Assembly: GCA_002929135.1 (NCBI GenBank)
Contig: PESC01000018.1
Span: 1-59,944 of the forward strand
Reading direction: 5' to 3'
DNA from: Methylomonas sp.
GTDB lineage: Bacteria; Pseudomonadota; Gammaproteobacteria; Methylococcales; Methylomonadaceae
DNA length: 59,944 bases
Position 1 is the first letter of the stretch. Each line of letters opens with the position of its first letter. Positions 35,064 to 45,952 of the stretch are shown here, one piece after another. Under the pieces are notes generated by a model. It did not search any database. It saw nothing but the letters and a program-made list of their open reading frames with translations, and was not told where the DNA came from. The translations under genes were made by a program, and so were the position numbers.

Positions 35064-35213
35064 GGCGTCTGCAAGCAAATCGGAAGTGGCGGCATTTTAT
35101 AGGGTTCACATGGCAAATTTCGGATTTTTCATCCAAGCACTATAACCCCCCGTACAAGGCGGCGCGAATGAAAGTCAACACCTTGATGCCGCTGATGTGA
35201 ATACCCATTCCGC

Positions 35214-38200
35214 TCATTGCCGCTGATGCAGATGAAAGGAAAATTCGCTGGCAGGCAAGGGGCGACTGAAAAAATAGCCCTGGTAGGACAAACAGCCCTT
35301 GGCTTTGAGGAAATCGACCTGGGCCTGGGCTTCCACCCCTTCGGCGATGACATCGAGGCCCAGGCTGCTAGCCATGGCGATGATGGTTTCGACGATGACG
35401 GCGGCGTTGCTGTCGTCGTAATGGCGGACGAAACTCTGATCGATCTTGAGCTGGCTGAGCGGCAAACTTTTCAGGTAGGACAGCGATGAGTAGCCTACGC
35501 CAAAATCGTCGATGGAAATCCGCACACCCATGGCTTGCAAGGCCTGCATTTTGGCGACGGTGTCGTCGATGTCCTCGATGACGCTGCCTTCGGTCAGTTC
35601 GATGACCAGACGCTCGGCGCTCAGTCCGGCATCCAGCAGGGATTGCTGCACCTGTTGCACGAAGCCGCCTTGGCGGAACTGTTTGGAGCTGACATTGACG
35701 GCAACGTGATGGATGCGTCGGCCTTCCTTATCCCAGGCCTTGATCTGCCGACAGGCCTCGTGCAGCACCCAGGCACCGATTGGCAGAATCAACTGGGTCT
35801 CTTCGGCTACCGGAATGAATTCGGCTGGCGAAATCATGTTTCTGACCGGGTGAACCCAGCGAATCAGCGCTTCGGCACTGATGACATTGCCTTGGGCATC
35901 GACCTGCGGCTGGTAATACAACATGAATTGCGACTGCGCGATTGCGGCGCGAATTTCGTTTTCCAGGGTCAGACGCTTGTCGGCCGCCGCCTGCATCGTT
36001 GGGTCGTAGAAACAGATGCCATTGCGTCCCTGCGCCTTGGCGCGGTACATCGCGGTGTCGGCCTGCTGGATCACGGCCACCGAGTTTTCAGCAATGTGCG
36101 GGTACAGCGTAATGCCGATGCTGGTCGAAAAATGGTGCTCGTCATCGCCAACGACGAAGGGCCGGTTGATGGCCAGCAGGATTTTTTCGGCCAGCATGAC
36201 AGCATGATTCGTCGCCTGTTCGATATCGTCATGGCAGGCAGGCGCCATGACGATGAATTCGTCGCCGCCCAAACGGCAGGCGGTATCCTCTTCCCGGATG
36301 ATGGCCCGCAGGCGGTTGGCCACCTGAATCAGCAGATCGTCACCGACATGGTGGCCGCGCGAGTCGTTGATGTTCTTGAAGTGGTCGAGGTCGAGAAACA
36401 GCAGGCAACCCAGGCATTTTTGCCGTTTGGCGGCGGCGATTTCATGATGCAGCCTGTCCAGCAGCAAACGCCGGTTGGGCAGGTTGGTCAGCGGATCGTA
36501 AAAAGCCAGGTTGTGAATTTCCTGCTCGGCGGCTTTTTTGTCACTGACATCGGAAAAAATGCCGACATAGTGGGTCAGTTGGCCATCGGCATCACGGACG
36601 CCGGTCAGTGTCAAGCGCTCGGGATACACCTCGCCATTCTTGCGCCGGTTCCAGATTTCACCGAGCCAGCGGCCATCCCGTTCCAGCGCCTGGTACATCT
36701 GCGCATAAAACGCCTGATCGTGATAACCGGACGCAAGAAAGCGCGGATTGTTGCCCATGGCTTCATCGGCGCTGTAACCCGTGATTTGGGTGAACGCATG
36801 GTTGACCCGAAGAATGGTGCCGTTGGCATCGGTGACGACGATGGCCTCGTGCGATTCGAAAGTAGTGGCTGCGATGCGCAGCTCGTGCTCTTGTTGTTTA
36901 CGGATGGCGATTTCATGGCTGAGCGCATTATTGGTGCGGCGAATTTCTTCGGTGCGTATCGCCACCAGCTCGCCGACCCGCGCGGTACGTCCGGTCAGCA
37001 ACAGCAGACCGCAGCCGGTCAGCCCGCACAGCAAGAAGCCGCTCAGTAATGCCCAGGTAGTCACCGCCGATTGCTGGCGGTTGAAAAATTCGGGCGCGGG
37101 CTGGTAGCGGATGCGCCAGGTACAACCGGCAACATCGATGTTGCGGCTTTCAAACAAGCCGACATAGTCCAATTTTTTTGCTGCGCCGTTGGCAGCGCTG
37201 CGGTAGATGATCTGGTCATCGTCATATATCTCGATTTCGAGCTGCGCCTGTTCGCGGCCTATCCAGTCGAAAATCGCTGCCATGTCGCGTCCGATTCTGA
37301 AAACCGTTGCGGCAAACCCTACAAAGGCTTCGCGTCTTTGCCCGACATCCCAGGTGCCGACAACGCGCCGATAGACCGGGGCATAGATGACGACGCCGGT
37401 TTCAGTGGCGCTATCCTGAATCAGACGGATGCCGCCGGTGGCCCGCGCCTCGCCGGTGTCGATGGCCGCATGCACAGGGCCTGCAATGTCCGGGTTGGAG
37501 ACAACATCGAAACCGATGGCGGCCTGATTGCCGTTTTCCGGGTCGATATAGGTCACCGGAAAATACACGGCCCGACGCTCGGCGACGACCGTGACGCCCG
37601 GCGCCTGCATTTGTTTGATCGTGGCCTGGTTGCGCCGCTCCCAGTCGCTGCGCTGGGCATCGGTGATGCGCGGCGTCCATTGCAGCACGACATTCTTGTC
37701 TTTGCGGATGGAGCGGGCGAATTGCTGGAATGTCTCGCGGGTGATGGGCGCACCGCTGTTGAAAAACGCCTGCAGCGCGGCATTGTCGGCCAGATAGCCG
37801 GTCAGGCGCTGCTCGATGGCACCGTGCAGCAGCGCCACCTGGCGGGAAAACTGCTCGTGAATCCGTTGCTGCTCCTGGTTGCGGGCATAGTCGAATGCCA
37901 CCAGTACCAGCACCACCGCTGCCAGCAAAGGGTAGGTCACCACCCGTTGGCGCATCCGCCACAACGCACGCGGTTTGCCGACGAAGACCAAGGTCAGCGG
38001 GGTGAATATCATCGCGCCTATCATGTCGCCCACCCACCACACGGCAAGCCCCATGGCGATGTCGGGCGCATCGATGGCACCCTGGCTCCACAGCATGGCT
38101 ATGCCGACACTGCCGGACACCGTACAGCTCAGAATGGCCGCCATGAAAAAACGCATGATCTTGCCGTCTTCGATCAAGGCATCGTGTTTGCCGACCCAAC

Positions 38201-38522
38201 GTTCAACCAGCCAGGCGCCCAGCCAGGCTTGCAGGCTGGCACCCAGCGCCACCACCGCACCCACCCGCAGCGATCGCAGGAAATGGGGCCAGTCATCCAG
38301 GTCGCTGAAGGCATAAAGCTGGGTGATGAGTATGCCAAGGAACAGGCCGGACAGAATGCGCCGACCAAACGCCAGTACCAGGCCCAGGGCAATACCGGCG
38401 GCCGGCCATATTGGGCTGGCCTGACTGGGTGGAGTTGCCAGCAAAAACCCCAGCCAGCCGCTGACGAAATAGGCAGCGCCTGCGAGCAGGTTCAAAAGCA
38501 GGTGTCGGAAAAATTCAGCCAT
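35214..38522 (-). CDS. MASE1-CHASE-PAS-GGDEF-EAL cyclic-di-GMP protein
   Basis: A 1102-residue membrane sensor. Residues 1-210 hold a MASE1-type multi-helix sensor. About 230-440 form a periplasmic CHASE domain (LTGYLADNAALQAFF, ITYIDPENGNQAAIGFDV-like core). After another helix near 485 come a PAS domain (EAIVVTDANGTILRVNHAF), GGDEF (CRLGGDEFIVM, intact) and EAL (ISAEALIRW, DDFGVGYSSLSYL, intact). Both synthesis and breakdown of cyclic di-GMP are therefore possible. It may control surface attachment, with the pilus and amyloid-like genes as possible outputs (inference). Confidence 0.94.
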   Translation of the reverse strand: MAEFFRHLLLNLLAGAAYFVSGWLGFLLATPPSQASPIWPAAGIALGLVLAFGRRILSGLFLGILITQLYAFSDLDDWPHFLRSLRVGAVVALGASLQAWLGAWLVERWVGKHDALIEDGKIMRFFMAAILSCTVSGSVGIAMLWSQGAIDAPDIAMGLAVWWVGDMIGAMIFTPLTLVFVGKPRALWRMRQRVVTYPLLAAVVLVLVAFDYARNQEQQRIHEQFSRQVALLHGAIEQRLTGYLADNAALQAFFNSGAPITRETFQQFARSIRKDKNVVLQWTPRITDAQRSDWERRNQATIKQMQAPGVTVVAERRAVYFPVTYIDPENGNQAAIGFDVVSNPDIAGPVHAAIDTGEARATGGIRLIQDSATETGVVIYAPVYRRVVGTWDVGQRREAFVGFAATVFRIGRDMAAIFDWIGREQAQLEIEIYDDDQIIYRSAANGAAKKLDYVGLFESRNIDVAGCTWRIRYQPAPEFFNRQQSAVTTWALLSGFLLCGLTGCGLLLLTGRTARVGELVAIRTEEIRRTNNALSHEIAIRKQQEHELRIAATTFESHEAIVVTDANGTILRVNHAFTQITGYSADEAMGNNPRFLASGYHDQAFYAQMYQALERDGRWLGEIWNRRKNGEVYPERLTLTGVRDADGQLTHYVGIFSDVSDKKAAEQEIHNLAFYDPLTNLPNRRLLLDRLHHEIAAAKRQKCLGCLLFLDLDHFKNINDSRGHHVGDDLLIQVANRLRAIIREEDTACRLGGDEFIVMAPACHDDIEQATNHAVMLAEKILLAINRPFVVGDDEHHFSTSIGITLYPHIAENSVAVIQQADTAMYRAKAQGRNGICFYDPTMQAAADKRLTLENEIRAAIAQSQFMLYYQPQVDAQGNVISAEALIRWVHPVRNMISPAEFIPVAEETQLILPIGAWVLHEACRQIKAWDKEGRRIHHVAVNVSSKQFRQGGFVQQVQQSLLDAGLSAERLVIELTEGSVIEDIDDTVAKMQALQAMGVRISIDDFGVGYSSLSYLKSLPLSQLKIDQSFVRHYDDSNAAVIVETIIAMASSLGLDVIAEGVEAQAQVDFLKAKGCLSYQGYFFSRPLPASEFSFHLHQRQ

Positions 38523-38579
38523 GCCGGTTTACCAATCGGCCTGGTGCGTGGGTAAGGGATGGTTTGCCACTGATAGGGA

Positions 38580-39149
38580 TCATGGACGGTTCGGCGACAG
38601 TTGACGGTGGCGAAAACAGTCGGTGGTGTGGTCGTTGACCATGCCCACGGCCTGCATGTAGGCATAGCAGATGGTTTTGCCGACAAAGCTGAAGCCGTGC
38701 TTTTGCAGATCGCGGCTCATGCGGATGGAGTCGTCGGTAAAGGCGGGCAATTCATGCGGGTAACACCAGTGATTGTGGCGGGTTTGGCCGTCGACGAAAC
38801 GCCAGATGTAGGCATCGAAACTGCCGTACTGCTGCTGTATGGCGAGAAAGGCCTGGGCATTGCGCACGGCAGACTGAATTTTCAAACGATTGCGGATGAT
38901 GCCGGGGTCGTTCATGAGCTGACAGATTTTGTCGGCATCGTAACCGGCGATTTTGTCGGCATCGAAGTCGTCGAAAGCCTGGCGGTAGGACGGGCGTTTT
39001 TCCAACACCGTGCGCCAGCTCAAACCGGCCTGGGCACCTTCGAGCAGCAGGAACTCGAATAAAACCTGATCGTCATGCCGGGGCACGCCCCATTCGTGAT
39101 CGTGATAGTGTTCTTCGGCAGCACTGGCGAGCGCCCAACGGCACTTCAT
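38580..39149 (-). CDS. tag: DNA-3-methyladenine glycosylase I
   Basis: Removes 3-methyladenine from alkylated DNA in base excision repair. The 189-residue protein has the Tag zinc-binding and catalytic pattern: CRWA at the start, YHDHEWGVP, LLLEGAQAGLSW with the recognition Glu, and a C-terminal His/Cys pair (NDHTTDCFRH). The start ATG overlaps the yajD stop (ATGA), so the genes are translationally coupled. Confidence 0.96.
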   Translation of the reverse strand: MKCRWALASAAEEHYHDHEWGVPRHDDQVLFEFLLLEGAQAGLSWRTVLEKRPSYRQAFDDFDADKIAGYDADKICQLMNDPGIIRNRLKIQSAVRNAQAFLAIQQQYGSFDAYIWRFVDGQTRHNHWCYPHELPAFTDDSIRMSRDLQKHGFSFVGKTICYAYMQAVGMVNDHTTDCFRHRQLSPNRP

Positions 39150-39505
39150 CGTTTCTGCATCATGCTTTTGAGGTCGGCAAACGGGCTGAACGTTGCGCCA
39201 GAACTGTTTGCCTGGGCCGTAGACTTGCCGCCGTAACGTACTTGTTCCTCGTAGCGCTGATGCTCGTTGTCGTGGCAATACAAGCACAGCAATTCCCAGT
39301 TGCTGCCATCGCCCGGATTGTTGTCGTGGTTGTGATCGCGGTGATGCACAGTCAGTTCGCGCAGGGTTTTGTGGCTGAATTCGCGGGTGCAGCGGCCACA
39401 AATCCAAGGGTAGAGCTTCAACGCCTGTTCGCGGTAGCCTTTCTCGCGCTCTTCCTTGTAACGCCGCGCGTCGGCAATGATTTGATCGGCTTTGGTTTTC
39501 GACAT
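39146..39505 (-). CDS. yajD: HNH nuclease YajD-type
   Basis: A 119-residue protein very like E. coli YajD. It has two CxxC zinc knuckles (CGRC, CLYC), the HNH core LTVHHRDHNHDNNPGDGSNW, and the C-terminal PFADLKSMMQK signature. The cellular role of YajD is not established. It overlaps tag by four bases, suggesting a link with DNA repair. The internal ATG is used because homology starts there. Confidence 0.94.
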   Translation of the reverse strand: MSKTKADQIIADARRYKEEREKGYREQALKLYPWICGRCTREFSHKTLRELTVHHRDHNHDNNPGDGSNWELLCLYCHDNEHQRYEEQVRYGGKSTAQANSSGATFSPFADLKSMMQKR

Positions 39506-39521
39506 GACAACTCCTGAGCAA

Positions 39522-40523
39522 CTAACCGCCGGTGGCATTCATGTGTCTGAAAATGACCGGCTTTTCGTGAATATCGAATGTATGGCGTTCGGGCTTGACC
39601 GCCATGGCGGCGATGATCGCCGCCTGTAAACGCGCCCTGTCGCCGGGATGCTGGCGCACGACGGCCTTGAGATCGACGGCATGCTCGTTACCCAGGCACA
39701 GCAGCAAACGGCCTTCCGCCGTCAGCCTGACCCGGTTGCAACTGGCGCAGAAATTGGCGCTGTGCGGCGAAATGAAACCAACACGGCTGTGAGTCCCTGC
39801 AATACGGTAGTAAACCGACGGCCCACCGCTGCTTTCCGCCAGCGCCTGCAACGGGAAGCGCCGCTCGATGTCGTGTTTGATTAGCCGACTGGGGTAATGG
39901 ACGTCGCCGCGATCATGGCTGTCGATGACACCCAGCGGCATTTCCTCGATGAAGCTGATGTCGATGCCACGATCGACAGCGAAGTGCACCAGGTCGCAGA
40001 CTTCGTCATGGTTGCGGTTTTTCAGGATGACGGCGTTGAGTTTGATGCGTTCAAAACCGGCGTCACGCGCGGTGTTGATGCCTTTCAGCACGTTTTCGAG
40101 GTCGCCCGTGCGGGTCAGTGCCTTGAATTTTGCCGGGTCCAGCGTATCCAGACTGATGTTGATGCGCTTGACGCCAGCCGCACGAATGTCGTGTGCCAGG
40201 GTTGCCAGTTTCGATGCGTTGGTCGTCATCACCAGCTCATCCAGGCCGGAAATGGCGCCGATCTGCCGCAGCAGGTCGAGCGCACCGCTGCGTACCAAGG
40301 GTTCGCCACCGGTGATCCGAATTTTGCCAACACCGAGTTCGACGAATGCCTGGCAAATCCAATGGATTTCTTCAAGGCTGAGTATCTGTTTGCGCGGCAA
40401 AAACGTCATGTTTTCCGCCATGCAATACACGCAGCGGAAATCACAGCGGTCGGTAATCGACACCCGCAGGTAATTGACGACACGTCCAAAACGGTCGACC
40501 AGCTTTGGCGAAAAATCGGTCAT
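39522..40523 (-). CDS. moaA: GTP 3',8-cyclase, molybdenum cofactor synthesis
   Basis: A radical SAM enzyme for the first step of molybdopterin synthesis. It has 333 residues with CDFRCVYC for the first [4Fe-4S] cluster, GGEPLVR, and the C-terminal cluster cysteines in SANFCASCNRVRLTAEG and LLCLG. The C-terminal Gly-Gly (NATGG) needed for activity is intact. A GTG two codons earlier is an alternative. It is 16 bases upstream of yajD in the same direction. No other moa gene is present in the window. Confidence 0.96.
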   Translation of the reverse strand: MTDFSPKLVDRFGRVVNYLRVSITDRCDFRCVYCMAENMTFLPRKQILSLEEIHWICQAFVELGVGKIRITGGEPLVRSGALDLLRQIGAISGLDELVMTTNASKLATLAHDIRAAGVKRINISLDTLDPAKFKALTRTGDLENVLKGINTARDAGFERIKLNAVILKNRNHDEVCDLVHFAVDRGIDISFIEEMPLGVIDSHDRGDVHYPSRLIKHDIERRFPLQALAESSGGPSVYYRIAGTHSRVGFISPHSANFCASCNRVRLTAEGRLLLCLGNEHAVDLKAVVRQHPGDRARLQAAIIAAMAVKPERHTFDIHEKPVIFRHMNATGG

Positions 40524-40743
40524 GGTCACAAGCAGTATGAATAGGTAGGCGCAATGTTAGCACAGGGCTGTAGAGCATCAGACACCCGCCACGCGCCTGG
40601 CTTGTCTGGGCATCAATGCAACGAAAATTCTGCGGCATGGTCGATGTATTGGCCGACAGCTATGGCAATTTTCCGCATAGCTTGAAAAATACTGTGAAAT
40701 CGGCTAAACCTTAGCCCGCTGTCAGCGCATCAGGAGGTCATCA

Positions 40744-41067
40744 ATGAACACCCGCGCCCATTCACACGCCACCACACTCGCCCTTGCCGCCCTGTGTTTT
40801 TGTGCCAACGTCACAGCGACGACGCCAGAGGAAACCGATAACCCCGACCTGATTCTGACGCTGTCGGACAGCCAGACCCAATGGCAGGATGACAATACCG
40901 GCGGTGTGCTCAAACACGAAAATCATCCGTCATCTTCCTTGGTATCGCCCCGTCAACCCAAACGCCCCGCCGCGCTCAATTGCGGAGTCGACAGCAACCC
41001 GCTCGCCGAAGGCAATTCGCTGAGCGGTCTCTTGGTCGGTGAATGCAACTTCAATTACAAGTATTGA
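40744..41067 (+). CDS. Small secreted protein, unknown function
   Basis: A 107-residue precursor with a strong AGGAGGT ribosome site. The signal peptide likely ends at NVTA. The mature part is hydrophilic, rich in Asp, Asn and Pro, with just two cysteines near the C-terminus (LNCGVDSNP and LVGECNFNYKY) that could form a disulfide. No domain is recognised. It converges on copA with a seven-base gap; whether it relates to copper is unknown. Confidence 0.6.
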   Translation: MNTRAHSHATTLALAALCFCANVTATTPEETDNPDLILTLSDSQTQWQDDNTGGVLKHENHPSSSLVSPRQPKRPAALNCGVDSNPLAEGNSLSGLLVGECNFNYKY

Positions 41068-41074
41068 GCTAGGT

Positions 41075-43342
41075 TCACGATCGACGATCGAGCGGAATCC
41101 AGCGCAGCCGGTTGGCGTTGCTGACCACCGTTACCGATGACATGGCCATCGCTGCACCGGCTATCATCGGGTTCAGCAATACGCCAAACAGCGGATACAG
41201 CAGGCCCGCTGCTACCGGTATGCTGAGGGTGTTGTAGAAAAACGCGCCCAGCAGGTTCTGCTTGATGTTGCTGACGGTGAGTTGCGACAAGGCCATGGCC
41301 TCGGCCACCTTGCGCAGCGAACCCTGCAACAGCACGATGTCGGCGCTCTCGATGGCGACATCGGTGCCAGAGCCTATGGCAAAGCCGACATCGGCCTGGG
41401 CCAACGCCGGCGCGTCGTTGATGCCATCACCGACCATGCCCACCACTTCGCCGCCATCTTGCAAAGCCTTGACCACGGCGGCCTTGTCTTTCGGCAACAC
41501 CTGCGCCCGGACTTCGTCGATACCGGCTTGCCTGGCAATGGCTTGCGCCGTGATGTCGTTGTCACCCGTCACCATCAGCACCCGTACACCACGCGCCTTC
41601 AGTTCGCTGACCGCCAACGCCGAATCCGGCTTGATCGGGTCGGATACCGACACGATACCGGCGATTGCACCATCGATAGCCAACAACATCGGCGTTTGCC
41701 CCAGCACCGACAATTCCGCCAGTTTGGCAGCGTAAGCATCGGTGGCGATGGCGTTTTCACGCATCAGCGCCGTGTTGCCGAACAAACAGTGACTATCGGC
41801 GATACGACCGCCGATGCCGTGGCCTGCCACCGCCTGAAACTTGCGTACCCGGGTTAGAGTCAGGTCTTTTTCCGCCGCGCCTGCCAGTATCGCCGCCGCC
41901 AGTGGGTGTTCAGACCCGGATTCCAGACTGGCGGCGCATTGCAGCACCTGGTTTTCGTCAAAGCCGTCGAAGGCAACAACCGAGGCCAGCGCCGGTTTTC
42001 CCAGCGTTACCGTGCCGGTTTTATCCAGGATTACACAGCTTAATTTACCGGCGGTTTGCAAGGCCTCACCTTTGCGAATCAGCACACCCATCTGCGCCGC
42101 CCGTCCGACGGCCACCATCACCGAAATCGGCGTTGCCAGGCCTAAGGCGCACGGGCAGGCGATGATGAGCACCGTCATCGATGTGACGAAGGCATAGCCC
42201 AGGGCGGGCGACGGCCCGAGCATCAGCCAGATCAAAAACGTCAGGATTGCAAAAACCACCACTGCCGGTACGAAGACGGCAGATATTTTGTCGGCCAGCC
42301 GAGCCAGTTCGGGCTTGCTGCTCTGGGCCTGGCGGACGCTTTGAATGATTTGCGCCAGCGCCGTATCGCGGCCAATACGGGTAGCGGTGAACAGCAAGGT
42401 GCCTTGCTGGTTGAGCGTACCGGCCGCCACGCTGGCACCGGCTATTTTCTCGACCGGCAGCGATTCGCCCGTGAGCATGGACTCATCGACCGTCGAATGG
42501 CCATCGATCACAATGCCATCGACGGCAATTTTCTCGCCTGGCCTGACGCGCAGGGTTTCGCCCAGGCCCACATCATCGATGGGGATGTCGATTTCCTGGC
42601 CGTCGCGCACGACGCGGGCGGTGCGCGGCTGCAAGCCGATCAGGGCGCGAATCGCCGCCGAAGTTTTGCCACGGGCGCGGGTTTCCAAGGCGCTGCCGAG
42701 ATTGATGAAGGCCAGAATCACTGCGGATGCCTCGAAATAGGCATGATTGGACAGCGAGGGCAACTGGTCGGCGTAGTCGATCAATATGGCCGAATACAGC
42801 CACGCTGCCCCCGTGCCCAGCGCAATCAGCGTGTCCATATTGGCCTGTTTGTGCCGGGCCAGCTTGAATGCGCTGATGAAAAAATGTTTGCCGCTGTAAT
42901 ACATCACCGCCAGGGTAACCAGCGCCACTTTGGCCCAGAAGCTACTGCCTGCCGCCGTGCCCATCAGCGGGAACCAGTCGAAGTGCGCACCCAGCATCAG
43001 CGGCACCCCCAGAGCACCAGCGACGACGGCTTTACGCATCAGACCGTGATAGCGCTGCTCTTCCTGTCGTTCTTCTTCGCCCGCATCTTCCAAACCTTCC
43101 ATGACCGCGCCATCGTAACCCGCCGCTTTCAAGGCCAATTTCAACTGCAAGGGATCGACATGGCCGGATACCTGCGCCGAATGATCGGCGAAATTGACGC
43201 TGACCGATTCCACGCCCGCCACTCCCTGCAATGCGCTTTCGACGGCGGCGATACAGCCCGCGCAGCGCATACCGAGTATGGATAGCCGCATGGACTGGGG
43301 TTCATTGGACTGGGCTTGCTGATTTGATGCTGGTGCGTTCAT
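41075..43342 (-). CDS. copA: Copper-exporting P1B-type ATPase
   Basis: Exports Cu(I) from the cytosol. It has 755 residues: one N-terminal heavy-metal domain (GMRCAGC), eight helices with the transport site CPC ([13 protein letters not shown]), the phosphorylation site DKTGTVT, and hinge [10 protein letters not shown]. The C-terminal helix contains NxMxxSS-type residues ([17 protein letters not shown]). Start chosen at the internal ATG before the heavy-metal domain. copZ lies 67 bases upstream. In a copper-demanding methanotroph this pair would buffer copper. Confidence 0.95.
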   Translation of the reverse strand: MNAPASNQQAQSNEPQSMRLSILGMRCAGCIAAVESALQGVAGVESVSVNFADHSAQVSGHVDPLQLKLALKAAGYDGAVMEGLEDAGEEERQEEQRYHGLMRKAVVAGALGVPLMLGAHFDWFPLMGTAAGSSFWAKVALVTLAVMYYSGKHFFISAFKLARHKQANMDTLIALGTGAAWLYSAILIDYADQLPSLSNHAYFEASAVILAFINLGSALETRARGKTSAAIRALIGLQPRTARVVRDGQEIDIPIDDVGLGETLRVRPGEKIAVDGIVIDGHSTVDESMLTGESLPVEKIAGASVAAGTLNQQGTLLFTATRIGRDTALAQIIQSVRQAQSSKPELARLADKISAVFVPAVVVFAILTFLIWLMLGPSPALGYAFVTSMTVLIIACPCALGLATPISVMVAVGRAAQMGVLIRKGEALQTAGKLSCVILDKTGTVTLGKPALASVVAFDGFDENQVLQCAASLESGSEHPLAAAILAGAAEKDLTLTRVRKFQAVAGHGIGGRIADSHCLFGNTALMRENAIATDAYAAKLAELSVLGQTPMLLAIDGAIAGIVSVSDPIKPDSALAVSELKARGVRVLMVTGDNDITAQAIARQAGIDEVRAQVLPKDKAAVVKALQDGGEVVGMVGDGINDAPALAQADVGFAIGSGTDVAIESADIVLLQGSLRKVAEAMALSQLTVSNIKQNLLGAFFYNTLSIPVAAGLLYPLFGVLLNPMIAGAAMAMSSVTVVSNANRLRWIPLDRRS

Positions 43343-43409
43343 GACGGCCTTTGCGGAGTGAGGGTTGACGGCAGGCTGCCGCTGAGATCGCCGTGGCCTG
43401 GCGGGGGTA

Positions 43410-43619
43410 TCAATCGACGTCAAAACCGGCGGCTATGATGGCGTCTTCAATACTGTCCAAATCGACTTTGCCATCGTCGAACTCGACATCGACGCGCTTT
43501 TTGGCATGGGAAGCTGCCACGTTGACGACGCCATCGAGTGCGGAGACGGCTTTTTCGATGGTATTTTCACATCCCCCGCACTTCATGCCGGTGACGGAAA
43601 TGGATGCTGACTGTGCCAT
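43410..43619 (-). CDS. copZ: Copper chaperone CopZ-like
   Basis: A 69-residue heavy-metal-associated domain protein with [15 protein letters not shown], the Cu(I)-binding CxxC loop, and normal ferredoxin-like length. A strong GAGGAG lies eight bases upstream on the minus strand. It probably delivers copper to CopA, encoded next. No CueR-type operator was recognised. Confidence 0.93.
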   Translation of the reverse strand: MAQSASISVTGMKCGGCENTIEKAVSALDGVVNVAASHAKKRVDVEFDDGKVDLDSIEDAIIAAGFDVD

Positions 43620-43968
43620 GGTGGCTCTCCTCGGGTAATGGTTAATGGTTGGTTGGCTGATTGCCAACATCAATTGATGTCGGCGATTACAAAAAATTCA
43701 ACACCTCTGCGGCCATGCCATGCCACATGGCCATCGCGCTGAATATCGAAATAAAACGGCCTGGTCGGCGGGCAAGCGGGGCATACTAGTCAAAGCCATG
43801 TCATCCGTAAACTCGCGGCTGCAAATGTTCAAGGCCGTTGGTATAAGCGATGCATAATCTTTTATATCGATTTTTACGATAGCCACTTCTAAAACTGTCA
43901 CTTTTACCGACATGCATCGCACCGTATGATACGGCAACCCTCATAGCCGAACATCACCAGGAGACTGC
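43620..43968. other. Divergent intergenic region, copZ / sbp
   Basis: 349 bases between divergent genes. A 79-codon reading frame on the minus strand lacks a ribosome site and family resemblance and was rejected. The region should hold promoters for both operons; no clear operator was seen. A dyad-like CACCGTATGATACGG lies 40 bases before sbp. Confidence 0.5.
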
Positions 43969-44973
43969 ATGATCCGCCATCGCTTCATCAAGCCCCTCAT
44001 TCTTGCCCTTGGCCTGCTGGCAGCGCCCCATGTCATGGCCGATCGCGCCCTGCTCAATGTATCGTACGATCCCACCCGCGAACTGTACCAAGACTTCAAC
44101 CAGGCGTTCGCCGATTACTGGAAAACCAAGACCGGCGAGGATGTCGAAATCCAGCAATCGCACGGCGGCAGCGGCAAGCAGACCCGCGCCGTGATCGATG
44201 GCCTGGCAGCCGATGTCGTCACTTTGGCGCTGTCCCATGACATCGATCAGATCGCCGAGCGCGCCGGTCTTTTGCCGAAAGACTGGCAGAAGCGTTTGCC
44301 CAACAACAGTACACCTTATACCTCGACCATCGTGTTTCTGGTGCGCAAGGGCAATCCGAAAGGCATCCATAACTGGAACGACCTCATCAAGGACGGCGTT
44401 CAGGTCATCACCCCCAATCCCAAAACCGGAGGCGGTGCCCGTTACAATTACTTGGCCGCCTGGGCATACGCGGAAAAAAATCTCGGTGGCAAAGACGCTG
44501 CCAAGGATTTCATGAAAAAACTGTTCAAGCACGTACCCGTGCTCGACTCCGGTGCGCGCGGTTCGACCACGACCTTCATCCAGCGCGGCATGGGTGACGT
44601 GCTGATAACCTGGGAGAACGAAGCCTTCCTAGCCTTGAAGGAGTACGGTGCCGGTGAGCTGGAGATCGTCGTGCCACCGGTCAGCATCAAGGCCGAACCG
44701 CCTGTAGCGATGCTCGACAAGGTCGTCAAGAAAAACGCCACGCAAGACTTGGCCGAAGCTTATCTGAATTATCTGTACAGCCCGGTGGGGCAGAAGCTGG
44801 TGGCCAAGCACTTCTACCGCCCTGCCTTGCCCGAACATGCCAACGCCGAAGACCTGAAACGCTTCCCCAAACTGGAAATGTTCACGGTCAATCAGCAATT
44901 CGGTGGCTGGGCCAAAGTACAGAAGGAGCACTTCGACGATGGCGGCACGTTCGATCAGATTTACGTGCCGTAA
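43969..44973 (+). CDS. sbp: Sulfate/thiosulfate-binding periplasmic protein
   Basis: The binding protein of the sulfate ABC importer. The 334-residue precursor has a signal peptide ending HVMA. Blocks typical of Sbp/CysP are [43 protein letters not shown] and [21 protein letters not shown] precedes the start. It leads the cysTWA genes, separated from cysT by a repeat. Sbp and CysP differ subtly, so thiosulfate preference is not excluded. Confidence 0.94.
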   Translation: MIRHRFIKPLILALGLLAAPHVMADRALLNVSYDPTRELYQDFNQAFADYWKTKTGEDVEIQQSHGGSGKQTRAVIDGLAADVVTLALSHDIDQIAERAGLLPKDWQKRLPNNSTPYTSTIVFLVRKGNPKGIHNWNDLIKDGVQVITPNPKTGGGARYNYLAAWAYAEKNLGGKDAAKDFMKKLFKHVPVLDSGARGSTTTFIQRGMGDVLITWENEAFLALKEYGAGELEIVVPPVSIKAEPPVAMLDKVVKKNATQDLAEAYLNYLYSPVGQKLVAKHFYRPALPEHANAEDLKRFPKLEMFTVNQQFGGWAKVQKEHFDDGGTFDQIYVP

Positions 44974-45000
44974 AGATTCAGCTGACCAACAACGCCCTGC

Positions 45001-45077
45001 GCCCCTCACCCGACCCTCTCCCAGGGGAGTGGGGGGTAAAGCCCCTCTCCCTCAGGGAGAGGGGTTGGGGCGAGGGC
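45001..45077. repeat. CCCTCTCCC-family palindromic repeat
   Basis: Nested inverted repeats from GCCCCTCACCCGACCCTCTC to GGGGTTGGGGCGAGGGC, with a GCCCCTCTCC/GGAGAGGGG stem. It lies in the sbp-cysT gap and is related to the copy at 46944. Confidence 0.75.
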
Positions 45078-45111
45078 AAATAAAGAACACTCACAACTAC
45101 ATAACTCCTCC

Positions 45112-45939
45112 ATGCCGCAAAGCAACATCATGCCGGGCTTCCGCCCCACAATGGGTTTCACGCTGTTCTATCTGGCGCTGATCGTACTGATTCCACTCAG
45201 CGCCATGCTGCTGAAAACCCTGAGACTGAGCTGGGAGCAATTCGTTGCCGTGTTGACCCATGCCCGGGTGATCGCCTCGTTCAAAATCAGTTTTGGTACT
45301 GCCCTGCTGGCGGCGACAATTGCGGCGGTACTGGGCTTCATCATTGCCTGGACATTGGTACGCTACCCCTTCCCCGGTAAAAAACTGTTCGACGCGCTAA
45401 TCGACTTGCCATTTGCCTTGCCGACCGCCGTGGCCGGTATCGTGCTCGCTACGCTGTATGAGCCCCGGGGCTGGATCGGCAAGGTCGTCATGGAAGTCAC
45501 CGGTGTACAGATTGCCTACAAGCCGCTGGGCATCGTCGTGGCATTGATTTTCATCGGCCTGCCGTTCGTGGTACGCACGGTGGAGCCGGTGTTGCAGGAG
45601 CTCGACACTGCCATGGAAGAAGCCGCCGCCAGCCTGGGCGCCAGTCGCTGGCAAACCTTTCTGAAAGTGATACTGCCCAATCTGCTGCCTGCCACCATCA
45701 CGGGGTTTGCGCTGGCGTTTGCCCGTGGTGTCGGCGAATACGGCTCAGTGATTTTCATCGCCGGCAACATGCCTTATGTGTCTGAAGTGGTGCCGCTGCT
45801 CATCATCACCAAGCTCGAACAGTACGACTACACCGGCGCTACCGCCATCGGTCTGGCCATGTTGATCGTGTCGTTCCTGCTGCTGCTGCTGATCAACAGC
45901 CTGCAAAGCTGGCTGCGGCGACGCGGCGGCCAACTGTAG
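45112..45939 (+). CDS. cysT: Sulfate ABC permease CysT (CysU)
   Basis: One of two permeases of the sulfate importer. It has 275 residues with six helices and the ABC-coupling EAA loop ([26 protein letters not shown]). The C-terminal [17 protein letters not shown] is typical of CysT. ATG codons at residues 1 and 7 are both possible; no good ribosome site is visible. cysW follows by 13 bases. Confidence 0.95.
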   Translation: MPQSNIMPGFRPTMGFTLFYLALIVLIPLSAMLLKTLRLSWEQFVAVLTHARVIASFKISFGTALLAATIAAVLGFIIAWTLVRYPFPGKKLFDALIDLPFALPTAVAGIVLATLYEPRGWIGKVVMEVTGVQIAYKPLGIVVALIFIGLPFVVRTVEPVLQELDTAMEEAAASLGASRWQTFLKVILPNLLPATITGFALAFARGVGEYGSVIFIAGNMPYVSEVVPLLIITKLEQYDYTGATAIGLAMLIVSFLLLLLINSLQSWLRRRGGQL

Positions 45940-45952
45940 CGAAGGAGGAATC

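Noticed and set aside
35535-38555. Two long open frames (about 500 codons each) antisense to the GGDEF-EAL gene
   Set aside because: They mirror the codon periodicity of a confidently identified gene, have no family motifs and no ribosome sites.
43698-43937. A 79-codon frame between copZ and sbp, minus strand
   Set aside because: No ribosome site, no motif, and it would occupy the promoter region of sbp.
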